Positions 29,211 to 34,087 of a stretch of DNA of 34,087 bases are shown here, one piece after another. Within the stretch, counting starts at the first letter, position 1, and every line of letters begins with the position of its first letter. Origin of the DNA: an uncultured Verrucomicrobia subdivision 3 bacterium (GTDB lineage Bacteria > Verrucomicrobiota > Verrucomicrobiae > Limisphaerales > UBA11358); contig CAINDH010000015.1 of the NCBI GenBank assembly GCA_903847285.1, positions 1-34,087 on the forward strand, given 5' to 3'. Below the pieces are notes generated by a model. It was not told the DNA's origin and ran no database searches. It was given only the letters and a program-made list of their open reading frames with translations. The translations under genes and the position numbers were made by a program.

Positions 29211-29411
29211 TCACTTCGGCGGCACGGCTTCGTGGTAACGGCTTAATTTTACTTGGTCGCCCAACCCTGTCACCTCCGATGGCTGCATCCGAAAAGTCGC
29301 TTCGAGATGCGCACAGAAGCAGGCCCTCAGCCGGGAATCAGCAGCTTGCGAACGAGCAGAACCGACAACGCCCAACCAAGTAATCAACCAGATGAGAAAT
29401 GTCTGGTGCAT
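29211..29411 (-). CDS. Possible small exported protein (66 aa), unproven
   Basis: An ATG-started frame that fits neatly between the deaminase stop (5 bases away) and the transporter start (19 bases to the ATG). Its first 23 residues (MHQTFLIWLITWLGVV, then GSARSQA) resemble a signal peptide; the remainder is not recognised and has no motif. It overlaps the inverted-repeat-bounded element at 29249-29383, so it may simply be that element read in a frame. No clear ribosome-binding site. Low confidence. Confidence 0.25.
   Translation of the reverse strand: MHQTFLIWLITWLGVVGSARSQAADSRLRACFCAHLEATFRMQPSEVTGLGDQVKLSRYHEAVPPK
29249..29383. repeat. 135-base element bounded by 9-bp inverted repeats (MITE-like)
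   Basis: TTACTTGGT (29249-29257) is exactly inverted as ACCAAGTAA (29375-29383). GCCCAACC also occurs near both ends in direct orientation. It fills most of the gap between two operon genes and carries no transposase. Size and ends suit a small non-autonomous insertion or a dispersed intergenic repeat; no target duplication was established. Confidence 0.35.
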
Positions 29412-29416
29412 CCAAA

Positions 29417-30337
29417 TTAACGGGTGGCATTCGCACGCGGCAGCTTGGGCCGGTTCTTGATGCCGTCGTGAATGATTTTTAAAACGCGTTTGCGTTCTTC
29501 GCCAGCAAGCGTGAGGCGCGGGGCGCGGACGTATTCTTTTCCTAGGCCAGTTTCCTGCACGGCGAGCTTGATGTATTGCACGAACTTGGTGCTGACATCC
29601 AGGTGCAGCAACGGCGTGAACCAGCGGTAGATTTCACGCGCTTTGTCCCATTCACCGCGCCGCGTGAGTTCCCAGAAATATTGGTTCTCAGCCGGGAACG
29701 CGATGCCGCTGCCGGCCACCCATCCGTCAATGCCGAGGATGCTCGCTTCGAGCGCAAGATTATCAACGCCGGTGAAGAGCGCGTAGCGGTCGCCCACGGT
29801 GTTGTGGAGGTCGGTGATGCGGCGGACGTCGCCGGAACTTTCCTTGATCGCGACAAATTTCTTCTCGTCTGCAAGTTGCGCGAACATTTCCGGCGAAATG
29901 TCGTTGCCGTAACTGAGTGGGTTGTTATAGACCATGATCGGCAAATCACTTGCCTTCGCTACGGTGCGGAAGTGCGCCATGGTTTCGCGCGGGTCGCCTT
30001 TGTAGAGCATGCCAGGCAGGAGCATGATGCCGTTCACTCCGAGTTTCTCAACGTCGCGCGCGTAACGGCTGGCCTCGGCGGTGCTGCTCTCAGCCACGCA
30101 ACTCATGACGATGACGCGACCAGCGACAGCCTTGAGCATCTCCGCGATGAGCAGGCGTTTTTCGTCGCCGCGCAACGCCTGGTTTTCGCCGAGCGAGCCG
30201 AGGAAGATCAGACCGGTCACGCCGGACTTGATTAGGACTTCGGCATGCGCCGCTGTGGCTTCGAGGTCAATGGACTGATCTTTTTTTAATTGGGTGGTGA
30301 TGGCGGGGAATACGCCGCTCCAAAATGGTTTGCTCAT
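29417..30337 (-). CDS. DapA-family lyase, probable 1-pyrroline-4-hydroxy-2-carboxylate deaminase
   Basis: 306 residues, class I aldolase-type TIM barrel of the dihydrodipicolinate synthase/N-acetylneuraminate lyase family. Schiff-base Lys is K165 (FVAIKESSGD), the catalytic Tyr is Y137 (MVYNNP), and GSLGEN replaces the usual G-T-T-G-E carboxylate loop. NNPLSYGNDISPE fits the hydroxyproline-pathway subgroup, which deaminates and dehydrates 1-pyrroline-4-hydroxy-2-carboxylate to 2-oxoglutarate semialdehyde, the substrate of the dehydrogenase at 23924. Start ATG 30337 opens with SKPFWSGVFPA, the family N-terminus; an upstream frame to 30388 adds unlikely residues. It is the first gene of the minus-strand operon, divergent from the PAS-AraC regulator. 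Confidence 0.87.
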   Translation of the reverse strand: MSKPFWSGVFPAITTQLKKDQSIDLEATAAHAEVLIKSGVTGLIFLGSLGENQALRGDEKRLLIAEMLKAVAGRVIVMSCVAESSTAEASRYARDVEKLGVNGIMLLPGMLYKGDPRETMAHFRTVAKASDLPIMVYNNPLSYGNDISPEMFAQLADEKKFVAIKESSGDVRRITDLHNTVGDRYALFTGVDNLALEASILGIDGWVAGSGIAFPAENQYFWELTRRGEWDKAREIYRWFTPLLHLDVSTKFVQYIKLAVQETGLGKEYVRAPRLTLAGEERKRVLKIIHDGIKNRPKLPRANATR

Positions 30338-30365
30338 GGTTTGATTATGGCTGCATTGGTTTCGG

Positions 30366-30410
30366 TGGCAACGATTGTGCGCCGCCACTCGACGGCATTA
30401 CTTGTTGCCA
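30366..30410. promoter_or_regulatory. Inverted repeat in the regulator/operon divergent gap
   Basis: TGGCAAC (30366-30372) and GTTGCCA (30404-30410) are perfect reverse complements, inside the 132-base gap between the deaminase gene and the divergent PAS-AraC regulator. Their centres are about 38 bases apart, near four helical turns, so they could be two operator half-sites for the regulator. Promoter hexamers are not clear. Confidence 0.35.
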
Positions 30411-30469
30411 ACGTAATGATTGTAATAAACTGCCGTCGTCAAGGCTTGGCGTAAAATTACGGCCGCACT

Positions 30470-31231
30470 GTGAAATCTGACATACTTGCAAAGACCGGCT
30501 TGCTGGCGGGTTCGATCGTGAACCCGCTGGCGGTGCTGCCAATGATCGAACAACTCTTCGATCATGTTCCCGAAACCGTCTTCTTCATAAAAGATCGGCG
30601 CGGTCATTATGTGGCGGTAAATCAGACGCTGGTAGAACGATGCGGTTTGGCTGAAAAAAGGCAGCTGATCGGTTGCCATGTGCGTGACGTGTTTCCCAAG
30701 GAACTTTCTGAACGCTACGCCAAACAGGACGAGGCGGTTCTGCGCACCGGCCATCCCATCATTGACCGACTGGAGTTGCATTGGTATGTGCGCCGCCAAT
30801 CCGGCTGGTGTTTGACCACCAAGCTGCCTTGGTTGGATGCGGATGGAAAAATTGCCGGACTGGTTGGAATTTCTCGAGATCTGCGGGCTCCGGGTGACCG
30901 CGAAACTATCCCGAAAAGTCTGGCCGCAACGCTCGAATATCTGGAGGCGCATTGCGCGGATTCCGTTTCCCCGGCTTCACTGGCACGCCACGCGGGACTA
31001 TCGTCTGTGCGCTTTGCGCGACTAATCAAACGCATCTTTCGCATGACGCCGCACCAGCTCATCACGCAAACCCGACTCGCTGCGGCGGCACATCTGCTGC
31101 GGGAAACCAACCGCTCAATGGCAGACATCGCATCGGATTGCGGTTTCTACGATCATAGCGCGTTCACACGGTCATTTCGCTCCGTGACCGACCTGACACC
31201 GTCTCAATTCCGCGATTTGCAAAAAGATTGA
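30470..31231 (+). CDS. AraC-family transcriptional regulator with N-terminal PAS domain
   Basis: 253 residues from a GTG. Residues about 20-135 form a PAS domain (LFDHVPETVFFIKDRRGHYV at the start, GLVGISRDLR at the end), likely the ligand sensor. Residues about 150-253 are a two-helix-turn-helix AraC domain: SPASLARHAGLSSVRFARLI for the first and IASDCGFYDHSAFTRSFR for the second, ending TPSQFRDLQ. It is divergent from the hydroxyproline operon and is the obvious candidate to activate it in response to hydroxyproline or a pathway intermediate (inferred from position). It ends 10 bases before the convergent aminopeptidase gene. Confidence 0.9.
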   Translation: MKSDILAKTGLLAGSIVNPLAVLPMIEQLFDHVPETVFFIKDRRGHYVAVNQTLVERCGLAEKRQLIGCHVRDVFPKELSERYAKQDEAVLRTGHPIIDRLELHWYVRRQSGWCLTTKLPWLDADGKIAGLVGISRDLRAPGDRETIPKSLAATLEYLEAHCADSVSPASLARHAGLSSVRFARLIKRIFRMTPHQLITQTRLAAAAHLLRETNRSMADIASDCGFYDHSAFTRSFRSVTDLTPSQFRDLQKD

Positions 31232-31241
31232 CCGCTGGCCA

Positions 31242-32528
31242 TCAACGGTTCATCAAGGCTTCAATCTCATCAGCCTCAATCGGAATCTCCGCCATCAAAT
31301 CCCGCTGGCCATTTTCGGTGACGACAACAGTATTTTCCAGACGCACACCAAAACCTTCCGCCTTGATGTAAATCGCTGGCTCAACGGTCAACACCCAGCC
31401 GGGCTGGATTTTGAAATGGTTGTAAGTGGCATCATGCACATCGAGCCCGATCGGATGCGACACGCCGTGCATAAAGAAAGGGCGCACCGCTGGATCTTGC
31501 GGAGTTTGTTTTTTGATTTGTGACAATGTGATTAACCCAAGATCCACGCATTCCTTTGCGGTGATCTCCTCGCATTCAGTGCGTAAATCTCTGGTCGTTT
31601 TGCCTGGCACACAGGCGGCGACTTGTTGGCGAAAAATCCGCAGCACCGCGTTGTAAACCTGCTTCTGCCGGCGCGAAAACTTTCCGCTCACGGGAATCGT
31701 GCGCGTGAGGTCGCTCATGTAATTGCCCAAACCTGCCGCGACATCTAGCAGGAGAAGGTCGCCCTTTTTGCATGGCTGATCATTCTGGTTGTAATGGAGA
31801 ATGTTATTGTTCGCACCGCCAGCGATGATTGGGCTGTAAGCGAACTGACCTTTGTGCCGGATAAATTCATGCGCGAATTCAGCTTCCACTTGTGCCTCAT
31901 TCACGCCGGGTTTCACAAATTTGCAAACGCGCTTGAAGCCTTTGCTGGTCAAATCGCAGGCGGCTTTGATGGCTTCGATTTCATAAGCGGATTTAACCAC
32001 GCGCAATTTATGCAGCAGCGGCGCCAACCGATGAAACCGATGCAGCGGAAAATTATTCAGGCACTCACGAACAAACCGGCGATCCCGCGTCTCCACCGTC
32101 ACGTCCGCACGCTGATGTTCATTGCTATTGAGGTAGATATTATCCAATTCACATGCGAGGGAGCGGAAGATCAGGGGGAATTCCGAAAGCCATTTCACAT
32201 TTTTCACACCGGAAATGGCCGTCGCTTGCGCTTTGGTTAACTTGTGACCTTCCCAGATGGCGAGGTGTTCGTTCGGCTGGCGGACGAAAAGTATTTCGCG
32301 ATGATTGGGATCGAACGCATCCGGTGCGAGCAACAAAACTGTCTCTTCCTGATGCACGCCGCTGAGGTAAAACAGGTCGGCGTTTTGCAGGTGCCCCATC
32401 GTGCCATCGGCGTTCGTGGGCATGAGGTCGTTGGCGTTCAACACCGCCAGCGAGCGGGGCGCCAGTTGCTTGACCAAGCGTTCGCGGTTGAGCGTGAACA
32501 GTGCGGAGGGCAGTGGAACAGCTTTCAT
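31242..32528 (-). CDS. Xaa-Pro aminopeptidase (aminopeptidase P, M24B)
   Basis: 428 residues. It removes the N-terminal residue from peptides with proline (and probably hydroxyproline) in position two. The N-terminal aminopeptidase P domain (1-170) precedes the pita-bread catalytic domain. Dinuclear metal ligands are D262 (LLLLDVA), D273 (MSDLTRT), the His in HGVSHPIGLDVHD (H354 or H358), E383 (LTVEPAIY) and E398 (RLENTVVV). There is no signal peptide, so it is cytosolic. It lies beside the hydroxyproline locus that contains a peptide importer, which fits breakdown of imported X-Pro/X-Hyp peptides, but it is 42 bases downstream of the MFS gene on the same strand and may belong to that transcript. 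Confidence 0.92.
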   Translation of the reverse strand: MKAVPLPSALFTLNRERLVKQLAPRSLAVLNANDLMPTNADGTMGHLQNADLFYLSGVHQEETVLLLAPDAFDPNHREILFVRQPNEHLAIWEGHKLTKAQATAISGVKNVKWLSEFPLIFRSLACELDNIYLNSNEHQRADVTVETRDRRFVRECLNNFPLHRFHRLAPLLHKLRVVKSAYEIEAIKAACDLTSKGFKRVCKFVKPGVNEAQVEAEFAHEFIRHKGQFAYSPIIAGGANNNILHYNQNDQPCKKGDLLLLDVAAGLGNYMSDLTRTIPVSGKFSRRQKQVYNAVLRIFRQQVAACVPGKTTRDLRTECEEITAKECVDLGLITLSQIKKQTPQDPAVRPFFMHGVSHPIGLDVHDATYNHFKIQPGWVLTVEPAIYIKAEGFGVRLENTVVVTENGQRDLMAEIPIEADEIEALMNR

Positions 32529-32570
32529 TTGTGCAAGTCTAAAGCGTTGCGGACGGAAAATTAAGCGAAT

Positions 32571-33788
32571 TTAACAAGCTGTTTTACGGGAGGCTTGACG
32601 CATCCAAACCAGCCCGCCCAATCCTAGCGAGAGCAAACCCGTCACGGCCCACGCGCCGACCGTGGTGCTTTGCGGCGCGAGCCACAGTGCGGCGGCTCCC
32701 GCCGCAGGACCGAGACAATTACCAAAACCGATGGCAGCTTCGTGGATGCCGCCGTGTTCGCTGCTCGAATCATGTGTATCCATCGCGTAAAAAAGTGATG
32801 AGTAATACATCAGCCCAACTGTCGCGCCGAAAAGGATTTGCGCCAACAGTATCACTGCGAGGCTTGGCACAATTAGAATGATGGCGAAGGAAATCACCAT
32901 CAGCACGAACGCCGAGACCAGCCAGCTGAAACGGTAATGCCAGCCGTTCCATTTCCACAACACCACGAACGCCGCTACCCGCATGAAGCACCAGAGCGAA
33001 CACGCAAAACCGGCAAACATCGGCGACAGATTGAATTTGTGCGCGATTCCCGGCAACACAGCAATGAGTGTGTTGATGGCGATGTAGGCGAACGGATTCG
33101 CGAGCCAAGCCAGGCGCTGAAAATGTTTAACGAGCGCGGGTGAAGTGGGGCAGATGGCTCGCTTGTCCAGTTTGGAGTCGGAATTATTCCCGCAGCCAGA
33201 TCGAGACGCGTCAGGCGTGACGCTTGTCCCACTGCGCTGCGGATAGATTTTTTCCAGCCAGAAAACCATCGCGAACTGCAAGATCATGAAACCCATCGGC
33301 ACGTAGAACATGCTATGATAACCAAGTTTTTCAATGAGCATTCCGCCGAGAAAAAACGCGACAGCGTTGGTGATGGCCCAAGTGATGTTGTAGATGCCCA
33401 CGGCGCGCGCGGCATCATGACCCTCGCTGACGAGCGCTTCCAGCACGGGCCAGATAAAGCACATCCCCAGATTCACCACGCACGCAGCGGTGATGGCGCC
33501 GGGAATGGTGTGTAATTGTGAGCCGGCGAGCAAGCCGACCGCCATGATGGCGAAGCCGGTCTTCAACGCGGTGAAATAACCAATGCGCTTCGCGACTTTG
33601 CCCGCCCAGAGCGACGCAAAGATGTAAGTCACGCCGAGGAACGCTGCGAGTTCCAGATTTTGCCGGTCATTGAATCCAAACGTGTCGCGGAAGAAAAAAT
33701 AAAGGTAGTTGAAATAAATCACCACTGCGAAGGAGTTGATACCTTCGATGGTGTAACACGCCGCGCGAAATTTCCGGGCCGGACTCAC
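32571..33788 (-). CDS. Major facilitator superfamily transporter
   Basis: 405 residues, about 12 membrane helices in two halves, with a hydrophilic loop at about residues 180-215 between helices six and seven. LWAGKVAKRIGYFTALKTGFAI has the character of the MFS loop 2-3 motif (G-x-x-x-x-R-x-G). Substrate is not predictable. It starts at a GTG overlapping the NUDIX gene stop (GTGA), so the two are coupled. The central loop contains a palindromic DNA unit (33190-33242) that probably lengthened it. Confidence 0.85.
   Translation of the reverse strand: MSPARKFRAACYTIEGINSFAVVIYFNYLYFFFRDTFGFNDRQNLELAAFLGVTYIFASLWAGKVAKRIGYFTALKTGFAIMAVGLLAGSQLHTIPGAITAACVVNLGMCFIWPVLEALVSEGHDAARAVGIYNITWAITNAVAFFLGGMLIEKLGYHSMFYVPMGFMILQFAMVFWLEKIYPQRSGTSVTPDASRSGCGNNSDSKLDKRAICPTSPALVKHFQRLAWLANPFAYIAINTLIAVLPGIAHKFNLSPMFAGFACSLWCFMRVAAFVVLWKWNGWHYRFSWLVSAFVLMVISFAIILIVPSLAVILLAQILFGATVGLMYYSSLFYAMDTHDSSSEHGGIHEAAIGFGNCLGPAAGAAALWLAPQSTTVGAWAVTGLLSLGLGGLVWMRQASRKTAC
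33190..33242. repeat. Nested palindrome inside the MFS gene
   Basis: CCGCAGC (33190-33196) pairs with GCTGCGG (33236-33242), and within it GCGTCA (33208-33213) pairs with TGACGC (33218-33223) around a four-base loop. It encodes part of the cytoplasmic loop between the two halves of the transporter (SGTSVTPDASRSGCG). Its nested form is like REP-type units. Confidence 0.55.
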
Positions 33789-34087
33789 GCGCGGGAGATT
33801 TCCTCAATGGCCTTGAGACAATACCATTTCACCGCCTCGGTCATTGGCGGAGAAAGTTTTTCCATATCTTCAGCGCTGCACCAGCGGATGTCATGATGTT
33901 CCTCGGTAGCGAGCGTGACTTGCCCGCCTTTGGGCCGTGCCCAGTAAATCATGCCGATGTGCTCGTGGGTGTCGTTGATGCGATGGATGTCAAGAAAGCG
34001 TGGTGCGATGAGCGCGCGCGTGCCCGGCTCAGTCGTGGGCGGACGTTCGCCAATTAATTCCACGTCAAGGCCGCTTTCTTCCTTCGC
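33785..34087 (-). CDS. NUDIX hydrolase, C-terminal part (5' end outside window)
   Basis: The frame is open to the window edge; 100 residues are visible. The text AKEESGLDVELIGE at the start is the second half of a Nudix box (R-E-x-x-E-E-x-G), holding the metal-binding Glu pair, so the catalytic box is cut by the window boundary. HEHIGMIYWARPKGG and HHDIRWCSAEDMEKL are usual for small NUDIX pyrophosphohydrolases, which act on nucleoside-diphosphate-linked compounds. The internal GTG at 34063 is not the start. It is coupled to the MFS gene by a GTGA overlap. Confidence 0.8.
   Translation of the reverse strand, partial: AKEESGLDVELIGERPPTTEPGTRALIAPRFLDIHRINDTHEHIGMIYWARPKGGQVTLATEEHHDIRWCSAEDMEKLSPPMTEAVKWYCLKAIEEISRA

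Overview
The window looks like a chromosomal segment of a free-living, polymer-degrading Verrucomicrobia-type bacterium (Pedosphaeraceae/Limisphaerales-like). Inferred from protein style rather than from a marker gene: a pseudopilin with the H-X9-DG tail, large secreted Calx-beta/LamG proteins with the typical verrucomicrobial C-terminal domain, secreted GH2 glycosidases and an NtrC-type regulator. Coding density is high. No gene-free stretch exceeds 300 bases; the longest is the 261-base divergent gap at 8879-9139. I saw no rRNA, tRNA, CRISPR array or transposase.

Layout. (1) 1-1351, plus strand: the 3' end of dxs, then a type II pseudopilin. (2) 1469-8878, minus strand: one very large gene for a secreted metzincin protease with PKD, carboxypeptidase-regulatory, ten Calx-beta and LamG-like domains, broken by an in-frame TGA, a C9 homopolymer frameshift and an (AC)4 frameshift. 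(3) 9140-10485, plus: a sigma-54-dependent response regulator with a one-base frameshift, tail to tail with (4) 10473-13778, minus: a LacZ-type GH2 beta-galactosidase. (5) 13913-18549, plus: a tight four-gene operon of RuBisCO-like protein, DUF1537 acid-sugar kinase, Asp/Glu-racemase-fold protein and a BASS-family importer. This is the best candidate for an uncharacterised pathway. (6) 18539-23055, minus: a second GH2 enzyme translationally coupled to a HupE/UreJ-like membrane protein, then a VOC protein. (7) 23214-23783, plus: a gamma-carbonic-anhydrase-like protein. (8) 23924-31231: a trans-4-hydroxyproline catabolic locus (ketoglutarate semialdehyde dehydrogenase; D-hydroxyproline oxidase; hydroxyproline epimerase; POT peptide importer; DapA-type deaminase; divergent PAS-AraC regulator). 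(9) 31242-34087, minus: partial NUDIX hydrolase, MFS transporter, Xaa-Pro aminopeptidase.

Working together: the hydroxyproline locus plus the POT importer and the Xaa-Pro aminopeptidase would take up Hyp-containing peptides, cleave them and convert hydroxyproline to 2-oxoglutarate. The RuBisCO-like operon would import an organic (sugar) acid, phosphorylate it and decarboxylate or rearrange it. Palindromic, repeat-like DNA is seen inside at least two coding sequences, where it encodes non-conserved linkers or loops of membrane proteins. Two adjacent genes in 1.4-10.5 kb are disrupted; either they are decaying or phase-variable, or the assembly has local indel errors, which only reads can settle.
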